Of a DNA stretch of 64,000 nucleotides, positions 9,000-17,544 are shown piece by piece; position 1 is the stretch's first letter; the number at the start of each line of letters is the position of its first letter. Location: contig NZ_CAKKMF010000011.1 of NCBI RefSeq assembly GCF_918697925.1, positions 16,401 to 80,400 on the forward strand, read 5' to 3'. Both the position numbers and the translations under genes were made by a program. The stretch is from Arthrobacter sp. Bi26. Its GTDB lineage: Bacteria; Actinomycetota; Actinomycetes; Actinomycetales; Micrococcaceae. Below the pieces are notes generated by a model, which worked only from the letters and a program-made list of their open reading frames with translations, searched no databases and had not been told where the DNA came from.

Positions 9000-11207
9000 G
9001 TGGGCATATCGCGAAGAATCCGGACGGCAGTGATTGGCGCCGGTCCCCGGGGCACGAGCGTGCTGGAACGGCTCCTCGCCAACTGGGCCTCCGCCGGCTC
9101 CGCGGGAACCCTGCACATCGACGTGATCGACCCTTACCCGGCGGGGCCCGGGCATGTCTGGCAGCCCGGACAGTCGCGGCTGTACCTGATGAACACGCAA
9201 TCCTTCTATCCCACGGTGGTCCCTGAGGACCCGGAGCTCGCGCCTCCACTGGCCGGGCGCACGTTCGACCAGTGGCGGGAACTCCAGCAGGGCCACCCGC
9301 ATCCAGCACTTACTGACGAGGAACGCACCGAGGTGTCCGGGCTCGGCGAGGCGGACTTCCCCAGCCGGGCCTTGTACGGCCGTTATCTGCGGTCCACCCT
9401 CGAGGAACTGCTCACCGTCCTGCCCGCCGGCGTCAGCGTGGACTTCCACCCGGCGACGGCAACGTCCGTCCGCCACGCCGCCGCCGAACCGGTCGATCCG
9501 GCGGCCCCGGAAGCCCCGGAGGGACCGTCGGTGCGGTTCGACGTCGTGCTCGACGGCGGCACGGTGCTTACCGTCGACTCTGTGGTGCTGGCCATGGGCC
9601 ATCTCGACGCGCGGCTGAACGCCGAACAGCGGGAGCTGCTCTCCGCGGCGGAGGAACTCGGACTCCTGTACGTCCCGCCGGCGGCGCCCGCCGACGTCGA
9701 CTGGGCCGTGGTGCCGGCCGGAAAACCTGTCCTGGTGCGCGGCATGGGCCTGAACTTCTTCGACGTGATGGGACAGCTGACCGAAGGTCGCGGCGGCCGG
9801 TTCGTTGCCGGGGAGAGCAACGGTGAACTGGCGTATCTGCCCTCCGGCCGCGAACCGCTCATCATCGCCGCCTCGCGCCGCGGGACCCCCTACCGGGCGA
9901 AGGCGACACTCACCGGCTACTACCCGGACGCGGTCCAGCTGCGGTACTGCACCGAGCACGCGATCGCGAAGTTCGCCGACTCCGGAATCCGGCCCTCATT
10001 CGACTTCGACCTCTGGCCGCTCCTGCACCGGGACGCGATCTGGGCCTACTACTCGACGCTCGCGCGCTCGCAGCCCGATGCCATCCTGACCGGCCCCGGG
10101 GAGTTCCTGCGCGCCCTGGACGAATCCCTGCGGCCGCATGCGCATTCGACCGCGAAGTGGGAGCACGCCACGGAATCGGTGATTGCCGTCCATGTCCGGG
10201 CAACCCACCGCCTGAACCTGCTCGGTCTCGCGGCGCCCCTGGCCGGGCGCTCGTTTGACTCCCGGGCTGAACTGGACGCCGCCGTCGTCGACTACCTGCT
10301 CGACGACGCCCGACGCTCTGCGCTCGGCGAGGACGACCCCGTGAAGATGGCGATCGGCGCGCTGCACCACGGCCGGGCGGTGCTCAAGACCGCTGTGGCC
10401 GACAGCGGCATCACGGACGAATCCTGGGTCGCCGGCCTCCGCGGCTGGTTCGAATCCTTCGTGGAAGGCCTGGCGAGCGGACCGCCGGCGCTGCGCGCTG
10501 CGCAGCTCGCGGCACTGGCGCGGGCAGGAGTCGTACGCTTCGTGGGCCCGGACCCCAAATTCGGCGTGGACCGCCGGGCCCGGACGTTCACTGCGGCATC
10601 GCCCTGGGTGGGCGGCGGAACCGATGAAGGCCTTGGCGATGAATCGGAGGATGTCGGCACGTTTGGTGCCGGACTGGACCGTGTCGGCGTGGGCGCTGGC
10701 TCGGTTGGCCCGGTTGGCGTGGGCGCTGGCTCGGTTGGCCCGGTTGGCGTGGGCGCTGTTGGCGCTGGCAGCGCTGGCGTGCCGAGCGCCGCTGTGCGGA
10801 GCGCGGGCACGGTGAGGGCGCGGGCCGGGAACGCCGTGGCGGGCGCGGTGTCTGCGACGGCGATGATCGAGGCGCTGGCACCGGCGAACCGGGTGGCCGT
10901 CAATTCCTCGCCTCTGCTGGAACAGCTGCTCGCCGAGGGGTTGGTGCGGCCGCGCCTCATGATGACCGTGGAGGGGACCCCGGTGGAGACCTCCGGGATG
11001 GACGTCGTCCCGCATCCGTATCGGCCGCTGGGTGCCAACGGGTCCATGACACCGGGACTCTACGTGCTGGGGCTTCAGCTCTCCGCCACGCAATGGGGCA
11101 CGGCCATCGCCGCTGAGGCCCGGCCGAAGTCGGGCCCGGTCTACCGCAGCGGCCAACGCACACTGCGCGACGCCGACGAGATCGCCCGCGACATCCTGGC
11201 CCCCTAG
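9000..11207 (+). CDS. FAD/NAD(P)-binding protein (NAD_binding_9 type) with internal 10-residue repeats
   Basis: Predicted flavin- or pyridine-nucleotide-binding protein of 735 residues. The N-terminus has the Rossmann motif TAVIGAGPRGTSVLERL, and the middle has VLVRGMGLNFFDVMGQL, typical of the actinobacterial NAD_binding_9 family, whose substrates are unknown. Around residues 550-625 a Gly/Val/Ala-rich, low-complexity stretch interrupts the conserved sequence and includes two and a third copies of VGAGSVGPVG. After it the family-like C-terminus resumes (GLYVLGLQLSATQWGTAIA). GTG at 9000 is the only in-frame start before the Rossmann motif; its ribosome site is weak (GGA), so translation efficiency is uncertain. 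Confidence 0.82.
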   Translation: MGISRRIRTAVIGAGPRGTSVLERLLANWASAGSAGTLHIDVIDPYPAGPGHVWQPGQSRLYLMNTQSFYPTVVPEDPELAPPLAGRTFDQWRELQQGHPHPALTDEERTEVSGLGEADFPSRALYGRYLRSTLEELLTVLPAGVSVDFHPATATSVRHAAAEPVDPAAPEAPEGPSVRFDVVLDGGTVLTVDSVVLAMGHLDARLNAEQRELLSAAEELGLLYVPPAAPADVDWAVVPAGKPVLVRGMGLNFFDVMGQLTEGRGGRFVAGESNGELAYLPSGREPLIIAASRRGTPYRAKATLTGYYPDAVQLRYCTEHAIAKFADSGIRPSFDFDLWPLLHRDAIWAYYSTLARSQPDAILTGPGEFLRALDESLRPHAHSTAKWEHATESVIAVHVRATHRLNLLGLAAPLAGRSFDSRAELDAAVVDYLLDDARRSALGEDDPVKMAIGALHHGRAVLKTAVADSGITDESWVAGLRGWFESFVEGLASGPPALRAAQLAALARAGVVRFVGPDPKFGVDRRARTFTAASPWVGGGTDEGLGDESEDVGTFGAGLDRVGVGAGSVGPVGVGAGSVGPVGVGAVGAGSAGVPSAAVRSAGTVRARAGNAVAGAVSATAMIEALAPANRVAVNSSPLLEQLLAEGLVRPRLMMTVEGTPVETSGMDVVPHPYRPLGANGSMTPGLYVLGLQLSATQWGTAIAAEARPKSGPVYRSGQRTLRDADEIARDILAP
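10689..10758 (+). repeat. In-frame 30-bp tandem repeat (2.3 copies) inside the FAD-binding protein gene
   Basis: Units start at 10689, 10719 and 10749. The first two are identical over 30 bp and the third matches for 10 bp before diverging. The unit is ten codons, encoding VGAGSVGPVG, so copy-number change would not shift the frame. Flanking codons are similar in composition, suggesting older decayed copies. Confidence 0.85.
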
Positions 11208-11227
11208 CCCGTCCTCGCCCGCCCTCA

Positions 11228-11450
11228 ATAATGGGCATGCCCTCTGGCGCGCCCGCTTCCGAAAATTGGGCATGCCCTCCAGTGGGGCCGGGCAGTGGAC
11301 TCTTGGTGCTTGTGTCCAGTGCTGCGGGCCAGGGATGGGCATGCCCATTGATTCGCAGGCCTCTCAAGAATGGACATGCCCTCCCCTGGGGCCGGGCAAT
11401 GGACTCTTGGTGCTTGTGTCCAGTGCTGCGGGCCAGGGGAGGGCATGTGC
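11228..11450. repeat. Intergenic repeat block: 51-bp direct repeats and GGGCATGCCC palindromes
   Basis: Two direct repeats of about 51 bp (11284-11334 and 11388-11438, period 104) differ at only one or two positions. They share the phrase GGACTCTTGGTGCTTGTGTC. Between and around them the palindrome GGGCATGCCC or a one-base variant occurs at about 11233, 11268, 11338, 11374 and 11443. No gene is supported here. The block lies between the convergent 3' ends of the FAD-binding protein and the nuclease genes. Confidence 0.75.
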
Positions 11451-11484
11451 CGTGGTGTGGGACCAGGAAGCCCGGGCTAAGGCA

Positions 11485-14400
11485 TCAGCCCTTGAGGCAC
11501 TTTTGGTAGGCGGCCATGGCTGTCCCGTAGTTCACCTGGCCCACCACGTCCGCGGGCCCCGTCGGCTTGACCGGAGGAATGCACTTCGGCGGCACGGGGA
11601 CGCTGGCTGCGACCTTCACGTCCACCTTCACCACGGTGCCGGATTCGACGGCGGTGAGCACCAGGGTGCCCGCGCCGGCGGCGGCGCCGGTCGGAACCTG
11701 CACGTCCACTGTGGCGGCGCCGGCGGTTACCGGTGCCGTGCCAAGGGGTGTCACGGTGCCGGCAGCATCCGTGAACTCGGCGCGCAGCGAGGCATTCACC
11801 GGGCTGCCCAGCGAGGTCAGGTCCAGCTTCGAAACCGCCAGGGTGATGGCCTCCCCGCCCTTGACCTCGGCCGCCGTCGTGTTCACCACGGCCACGGAGC
11901 GGCGGGCGAAGTCGGGCGAGACCGGGTTGTGGGTCTGCAGGTACGTGATCCACGCATCGCGGTCCACGAGCCCGGAGTCCTTGGCGCCTGCGCCTTCCTT
12001 GAAGATACGGAAGTTGTCGCCACCGGTGGCCAGGAAGTTGAACGTCCCGATCCGGTAGGACTTCGCCGGGTCAATCACTGCACCGTTGACCCGGATCGAG
12101 GTGATCCGGTCACCGGCGGCGCGGGCGGCGTCGTAGGTGTAGTTCACGTTCTTGGACAGGCCCAGCTGCTGGTACGCTCGGCTGGGGACCGTGCCGTCCG
12201 TGTTGGTCTGCCACTGCTGCTCAAGCAGGGTCTTGAACTGCGCACCGGTAAGGGACGTGGTCCAAAGATTGTTCACGAACGGCAGCACGGCGTTGGCCTC
12301 GGCGTACGTGATGGTGCCGTCGGGCGCGTAGTACAGCTCATTGCGCAGGCCGCCCGGGTTGACGACGCCGATTTCGGCGGCGCCGAGTTCTGGCGTCTTC
12401 AGCGCATCCACGAGGGAGTCCGCCACCAGGTTGCCGAGCGTTGACTCGCTGGCCCGGTCATCGCGCACGGCGGGGGAACCGGCGAACGCCGTCGTGATAT
12501 CCGCGGTGACCTTGCCGACCGGCTGGTTGCCGATCACGGCGGCGTCGGCCAGGGCCTTGTCCACGATAGTCTTGACGGCCGCGACCCGCGGGTACTGCGC
12601 CACAAGGTCGGCTGCCGGTTGCGCGGCGCTGGTGGTGCGCTGGACGTTGCCGGCCTTGTACCCGGTCACCGACATGGTCTTGGTGTCGATCGTCAGCTGG
12701 ATCTGGCCGATGAACTCGCCGTAGTTTCCGGTCTGGACGATCGGGCGGGTCTTGCCGGTGGGCTGGCCCGCCGGATCCAGGACGGGCGCGTCCCAGGAGT
12801 ACTGCTTGTGGGTGTGGCCGTTGAAGATGGCGGCAACATCCGGGGTGACCTTCTGGACCATCTTGGCGAAGGGGCCGCCCGCGGCGACTTCCTGCTCCAA
12901 AGTGGCGCCGTCGGGCGCGCCTGATCCGGCGCCGTCATGGTTCTCCACAATGATGATGTCGGCGAGTTTGTCCGCCTTGATCTTCGCCGCGACCCGGTTG
13001 ATGGCGTCCACGGGGTCGCCGAACTCAAGGTCCGCGATGCCCGACGGCGTGACCAGGGAGGGCACTTCCTGCGTGACGGTGCCGATCACGGCGACCTTGA
13101 CGCCGTTCATGTCCAGGACCGTGTACTCCGGCAGGACCGGGGTGGTGGTGCCCTTCGCATAGACGTTGGCGCCCAGGTACGGGAACTTGGCGTTGGTCCC
13201 GCCGGCGGTGACGCGGTCGCGCAGGTCCGCCCAGCCGCCGTCGAACTCGTGGTTGCCCACCGCGGAGGTGCGCAGGTCCAGGGCGTTCAGCACATCGATG
13301 GTCGGCTGGTCCTTGGCCACCGCCGAGGCGAACAGGGAGGCGCCGATGTTGTCGCCGGCCGATATGAACGCCGTGGCGCCCGGGGCAGCCGCTGCACGCA
13401 GCTTCTCGATGGTCCCCGCGAAGAACACGGTGTTGGAATCGATCCGGCCGTGGAAGTCGTTGATGCCCAGGAAGTTCAGGTCAACGCTGGCCGGGGTGAC
13501 GGGCAAGTCCAGCCCCACCACCACCGGATCGTGGTCGCTGGCGCGGAACTGGTCCGGAGCGTAGTAGTCCGTGACGTTGTTGTTGTAGCGGCTGTACTCC
13601 AGCGCCACGGACTCCACCGAGTTGATGTTCCAGATGTCCGCGCCGGTGACGGCGGCGTTGGCCGCCGGCGAGGCGAGGATGTGGTCCAGCGAGCCCACGA
13701 GGCCGCCAAAGAGGTAGGAATGCTTGGCGGAACCGTCGGCGTTCTTCGCCTTCTCATCCTGGTTGACGTACCCGGCGCCCGTGAGGACGTTGATCGGGTC
13801 CTCCTTGGCGTAGGAGTTGAAGTCGCCGATCAGGAAGACCTTGTCGGTGCCCTTGGACTTCTGCAGTTCGTCGGAGAACGCCAGCAGGGACTTGGCCTGG
13901 GCGGTGCGGGCGAGGTTTGAGGCGCCCTGGCCCTTGTCGGTGTCATCCGGAGTGGCGGCGGAACCCTTGGACTTGAAGTGGTTGGCGATCGCGATGAACT
14001 TCTTGTCATCGGCGGCGCCCACGGGCTTGAAGACCTGGGCCATCGGCTTGCGGGCGCTGGCGAAAGCGACGGTGTCGTTGTAGATGATGGACTCGCCGAT
14101 TGGTTCGGCAACAGCCTTCTTGTAGATGAACGCGGTGCGGATCATGTCCTCGTCGGCCAGCGGGGGTGCGTTGGCGGGCGTGCGGACGTAGTCCCAGATC
14201 CCCGGTGTGGCGATGTTCAGCGCATCCACCAGCTTGGCGAGCGCGTCGTCCCGGGTCTTGCCGAACTGGGCCGAGTTTTCGACCTCCATCAGGGTGACGA
14301 CGTCGGCCCCGGACTTGGAGATGGCGGCGACAATCTTGTCCTGCTGCCGTTTCAGGTTCTCCGCGTTCGCGGCGCCGCGAACGTCGCAGCCGCCCTTGAC

Positions 14401-16041
14401 GGTGATGGGGTTGCCGTCCCGGTCCGGGTAGAAGGTGCAGCCCGCCACCTGGTCGCCGGTGGTGGGGAAGTAGTTGAGCACATTGAAGGAGGCGAGCTTC
14501 AGGTTGCCGCCCACAGCGGCCGGGGTGTCCGCGCGGGTGGCGCCGAAACTTGCCGGCTGCACGGTGTCCGCGTTGGCGGCCGTCAACTGGGTCAGGGGCT
14601 GGAACTTCCAGGCGCTGTTCGCGTAGCTGAGCACCACGTTGGTCTTGAACGTCACCGGTGCGCCGACCCGGACGTGATCGGCCGTGGTCAGGTACGGGAG
14701 CTCCTGGGCCTTGGTGGCGGCGTCCTTGAGGAAGTTCGTGGTGGCGCCGTCGTCGAGCTTGATGCCGCGGGCGGCGTTCGCCGCGACCGTGGCGGTGTAT
14801 TCGGCGGAGCCGAAGGGCGCGACGGCGGTGGGCTGTTCCAGCGCGGTGGTGCCGCCGGCCAGGCCGATCTCGCCGTACTGGTTCAGCGAGAAGTTGTCCG
14901 CCACGGTGACCGGACCCTGCGGGGTCAGCAGCATGCCTTCGAGTGCCTCACGGAAGGCCTCGTCGGCGGGGAGGGCGAAGCCGGTGGCCTTGACCTCGGG
15001 GGCGGCCTCGGTGAGCTTCTTCAGATCGGCCGCCGCGGCGACGTTCAGCTGGGTCATGCCGAAGAATTCGCTGACTGCGCCGGTGAGTTCGACGTAGTCG
15101 CCGATCCTGACGGCGTCGACTGTGGACGGCGAGTAGACGAACACGGCGTCCGACGCCGCGTGGTTGGCCGGGGTGAGATCGCCGCCCGTGCCGGGGGTCT
15201 GGACGTAGTAGCCGGCGAAGCCGCCGGTGGGGAACGTGGCGGTGACCCTGCCGCGCGTGGTGACCGCTGATCCTGCCAGCGGGCTTGCGGCACCGTTGCC
15301 CTGGATTTCGGCGATGGTCTTGGCGGCCGGGGAAGTGCCTGGGCCCGGGTCCACGGGCGGATCCACGGGCCCTGCGGCGCCGTTGGCGGCCTTCGGCGTG
15401 ATGGCTGCGTTGAGCGTGGCGTCAGCGAAGTTGTTACTGGTGTCCGCGCCGTTGCTGCGGTTCAGGCTCTTGATGTCGGTGTTGCCCGACGGCGCAGCGG
15501 CCGCCTGGGTCTCAAACGTGTTGGAGGTGCCGTAGCCGAGCAGGTCGGCGACGTTGGCCGGTTCAATGACCGAGCCCGTCGGCAACGGGTTGAGCGCGCC
15601 GGCCTGCCTGGCCAGCACGATCGTGCCGCCGCCCCCGGCGGGGTTGAAGCCGGTGGCGGTGGCATCCGGGGCCGGCAGGTCCGCGCCGGCGGTGCCGTTG
15701 CTGCCGCCCTTGAGCAGGTAGTAGCCCTTGGCGGGGATACTCCCGGTCAGGGCGGCCACCGAGCTCGGTGCCCCGGTCCCCGTGGCGGAGCGGTACTGGA
15801 CGGACCAGCCTTCCAGCGAGACCGGCTGGTCGGAGCCGTTGTAGAGCTCGACGAACTTGTTTTTGAAGGCCGCGCCGGAGCTGCCGCCGCTGAGGTATGC
15901 CTCGTTGATAACCACCGGTGAGGTTCCGGTTGCTGCGGGGGAGGCCTCCACGGCGTTGGCCGGCACGGCCGCCAGCGGAGCCGCTATGAGCGCCGCCGAC
16001 AAGGCTGTGCCAAGCACTGTTTTCCAGGGTGTTTGTTTCAT
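11485..16041 (-). CDS. Secreted multidomain nuclease/5'-nucleotidase (ExeM/NucH-type nuclease fused to UshA-like nucleotidase)
   Basis: Exported enzyme of 1518 residues, predicted to degrade extracellular DNA and then dephosphorylate nucleotides. A Sec signal peptide ends near PANAVEA (residue ~33). Next come a lamin-tail domain (PVVINEAYLSGG, ~44-200) and an OB-like domain (~240-360). The endonuclease/exonuclease/phosphatase domain (~510-840) shows LASFNVLNYF, LMEVEN, FLIGDFNSY and ASDHDPVVV. A metallophosphatase/5'-nucleotidase domain (from ~850) shows GINDFHGR, SAGDN, VGNHEFDGG and FNGHTHKQY, with the nucleotidase C-terminal domain NPGGLRNELYY. The tail is an immunoglobulin-like region without an LPXTG sorting signal. 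A PHO-box-like half-site lies ~120 bp upstream, consistent with phosphate scavenging (inference). Confidence 0.92.
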   Translation of the reverse strand: MKQTPWKTVLGTALSAALIAAPLAAVPANAVEASPAATGTSPVVINEAYLSGGSSGAAFKNKFVELYNGSDQPVSLEGWSVQYRSATGTGAPSSVAALTGSIPAKGYYLLKGGSNGTAGADLPAPDATATGFNPAGGGGTIVLARQAGALNPLPTGSVIEPANVADLLGYGTSNTFETQAAAAPSGNTDIKSLNRSNGADTSNNFADATLNAAITPKAANGAAGPVDPPVDPGPGTSPAAKTIAEIQGNGAASPLAGSAVTTRGRVTATFPTGGFAGYYVQTPGTGGDLTPANHAASDAVFVYSPSTVDAVRIGDYVELTGAVSEFFGMTQLNVAAAADLKKLTEAAPEVKATGFALPADEAFREALEGMLLTPQGPVTVADNFSLNQYGEIGLAGGTTALEQPTAVAPFGSAEYTATVAANAARGIKLDDGATTNFLKDAATKAQELPYLTTADHVRVGAPVTFKTNVVLSYANSAWKFQPLTQLTAANADTVQPASFGATRADTPAAVGGNLKLASFNVLNYFPTTGDQVAGCTFYPDRDGNPITVKGGCDVRGAANAENLKRQQDKIVAAISKSGADVVTLMEVENSAQFGKTRDDALAKLVDALNIATPGIWDYVRTPANAPPLADEDMIRTAFIYKKAVAEPIGESIIYNDTVAFASARKPMAQVFKPVGAADDKKFIAIANHFKSKGSAATPDDTDKGQGASNLARTAQAKSLLAFSDELQKSKGTDKVFLIGDFNSYAKEDPINVLTGAGYVNQDEKAKNADGSAKHSYLFGGLVGSLDHILASPAANAAVTGADIWNINSVESVALEYSRYNNNVTDYYAPDQFRASDHDPVVVGLDLPVTPASVDLNFLGINDFHGRIDSNTVFFAGTIEKLRAAAAPGATAFISAGDNIGASLFASAVAKDQPTIDVLNALDLRTSAVGNHEFDGGWADLRDRVTAGGTNAKFPYLGANVYAKGTTTPVLPEYTVLDMNGVKVAVIGTVTQEVPSLVTPSGIADLEFGDPVDAINRVAAKIKADKLADIIIVENHDGAGSGAPDGATLEQEVAAGGPFAKMVQKVTPDVAAIFNGHTHKQYSWDAPVLDPAGQPTGKTRPIVQTGNYGEFIGQIQLTIDTKTMSVTGYKAGNVQRTTSAAQPAADLVAQYPRVAAVKTIVDKALADAAVIGNQPVGKVTADITTAFAGSPAVRDDRASESTLGNLVADSLVDALKTPELGAAEIGVVNPGGLRNELYYAPDGTITYAEANAVLPFVNNLWTTSLTGAQFKTLLEQQWQTNTDGTVPSRAYQQLGLSKNVNYTYDAARAAGDRITSIRVNGAVIDPAKSYRIGTFNFLATGGDNFRIFKEGAGAKDSGLVDRDAWITYLQTHNPVSPDFARRSVAVVNTTAAEVKGGEAITLAVSKLDLTSLGSPVNASLRAEFTDAAGTVTPLGTAPVTAGAATVDVQVPTGAAAGAGTLVLTAVESGTVVKVDVKVAASVPVPPKCIPPVKPTGPADVVGQVNYGTAMAAYQKCLKG

Positions 16042-16162
16042 CCGCTCTAACTCTCATTAGGGTGCCCCGGGTAAAGGGCAGGGTGCAGTGCGTCCGCAGG
16101 GTGCAGCGGACAGTGGCCGGCCTGAACTCCTGGTCAAGTCGTGCCGGGCCCATCCAAACAGG

Positions 16163-16173
16163 GGTGAATGAAC
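16163..16173 (-). promoter_or_regulatory. Candidate PHO-box half-site upstream of the secreted nuclease/nucleotidase
   Basis: The minus strand reads GTTCATTCACC, about 122 bp upstream of the ATG at 16041. This fits 10 of 11 positions of the actinobacterial PHO-box unit as I know it (GKTCAYYYRSG). The adjacent upstream 11-mer is a poor second unit. The same core (GTTCAC) recurs between phoU and senX3 in this window. Binding by RegX3/PhoP is inferred. Confidence 0.4.
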
Positions 16174-16323
16174 AACGTATGGATTAAACGTGCATTCGGC
16201 GGGACGTCCCCCAGCGAGACGTGCCGCAGCCTTCCCGGAGCGGCTCGAAAGCCCCGGGCAATGGTGACTGGTGTTGCAGGTGAGCGGTGTTCGGGTGCCT
16301 CCACCGGACACGCTCCACAGAAG

Positions 16324-16365
16324 AATACCGGCCAGTAGCCCTTGGGGAAGGGACTGGCCGGTATT
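16324..16365. terminator. Hairpin terminator downstream of the VOC protein gene
   Basis: Perfect 13-bp arms (AATACCGGCCAGT at 16324-16336 and its complement at 16353-16365) enclose a 16-nt loop. T-rich tracts flank both sides (TTTCTT on plus; ATTCTT on minus). It is about 50 bp beyond the VOC stop codon, so termination on the minus strand is most likely. The neighbouring stretch 16237-16316 is GC-rich with other small hairpins but holds no recognisable RNA gene. Confidence 0.6.
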
Positions 16366-16417
16366 TCTTACAACAATTTTTGTAATTGGGTGGGAGAGGC
16401 CCTCTGGCCCCGCTCGG

Positions 16418-17221
16418 CTAGGCGTCCGTGGCGGGCTGATCGCCCTGTCCGGTGTCAGCCACGATCTTGAACATGGCACCGGTGGGGTCGGCCAGCGTGG
16501 CGAGCCGGCCGAACGGGGTGTCGTCCGGGCCGTCGATTACCGTGGCGCCCAGGGAGAGGGCCTGTGCGATCGTGGCGTCGGTGTCCGCAACGGCGAAGTA
16601 GACCTGCCAGTTGGACGGGACCTCGGCGGGGAGGTAGGCCGAGGCGTCCATGATCCCGGCCTTGGCCGCCCGGCCTGCGCCCAGTGTGGTGTAGCGGAAT
16701 TCCGGGGTGTCGGACATGACGTCCGTGTCCCAGCCGAACACGTCCTGATAGAACTTGACGGCGGCGGCGTAGTCCTTGGTGTGGAGCTCGTGCCAGGCCG
16801 GGGCGCCGGGCTCGGCCGCCAGCTCATAGCCCTTCATTTCAGCCGGCTGCCATACGCCGACCGACGCGCCGGTGGCGTCGGCGATCATGGCCATGCTGCC
16901 CTGCTCGGGGACGTCCATGGGCGGCATGTAGACCTGGCCGCCGTGCTCCGTCGCGGCCTTGACAGTGGCGGCGGCATCCTCCGAGCGCAGGTACGTGGAC
17001 CACATGTCCGGCCAGGCGGCCTGATCCGCCTGCTTCTGCATGAGCCCGGCCACGGACTTGCCGTCCTTCCAGGCAGTGATGTAGCCGCCGTATTTTTCTT
17101 CGTCGCCGGTCTGGTACGTCCAGCCGAACAGCGCGCCGTAGAACGACTTTGCCTTCTCGGCATCGGATGTCATGAGGTCGATACAGCACGGTGCGCCGTT
17201 GGAGTGGTCGGGTGTAGGCAT
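16418..17221 (-). CDS. VOC (glyoxalase/bleomycin-resistance) superfamily protein, two-module
   Basis: Protein of 267 residues made of two tandem vicinal-oxygen-chelate modules. The first begins CCIDLMTSDAEKAKSFYGAL and the second WHELHTKDYAAAVKFYQDVF. Each shows the FYGALFGW/FYQDVFGW signature and a GGYITAW/FRYTTLG strand. These folds serve glyoxalases, dioxygenases and drug-binding proteins; the substrate cannot be read from the sequence. Close relatives are annotated as hydroxylase-like VOC proteins in actinobacteria. ATG 17221 follows a good AGGAG site. It is a monocistronic unit bounded by the 16324-16365 hairpin. Confidence 0.88.
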   Translation of the reverse strand: MPTPDHSNGAPCCIDLMTSDAEKAKSFYGALFGWTYQTGDEEKYGGYITAWKDGKSVAGLMQKQADQAAWPDMWSTYLRSEDAAATVKAATEHGGQVYMPPMDVPEQGSMAMIADATGASVGVWQPAEMKGYELAAEPGAPAWHELHTKDYAAAVKFYQDVFGWDTDVMSDTPEFRYTTLGAGRAAKAGIMDASAYLPAEVPSNWQVYFAVADTDATIAQALSLGATVIDGPDDTPFGRLATLADPTGAMFKIVADTGQGDQPATDA

Positions 17222-17399
17222 GAGGGCTCCTGCTCTCTGTGGCGGCCCGGGCGTCGTTGTGCGGGCGCCGGACTCGGATGGGGTGGAGACTGGCTGGTAA
17301 GACTGGGTGGTGGAAACACAGAGAGACTATGACGGGGCACCGACAGTTTCAATGGGCCCGGCTAGGGGAGCTGCCTCTGGCGGGCACTGAGAACTGCCT

Positions 17400-17457
17400 C
17401 TGGCGGGCAGATCAGGGCGAATGCCTGGCCCGGATCCGCCCTGATCTGCCCGCCAGG
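17400..17457. repeat. Dispersed palindromic repeat, copy 2
   Basis: Arms of about 23 nt at 17400-17422 and 17434-17456 are inverse complements with one mismatch; their core is GGGCAGATCAGGGCGAAT. The spacer is 11 nt, as in copy 1. The 323-bp gap 17222-17544 otherwise holds no supported gene, only the start regions of the VOC gene and the DUF559-like gene. Confidence 0.8.
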
Positions 17458-17544
17458 AGAACGTGTACCATGCGGGCGCCCGTGGTGGGCCGCGCCTGTG
17501 GATAACCCGGAGCACGCTGCCTCCATGTGTGGCCTAATGGTCCA

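Noticed and set aside
16237..16316. A possible tRNA gene.
   Set aside because: The ends can pair but there is no T arm with a TTC loop and no plausible anticodon arm on either strand.
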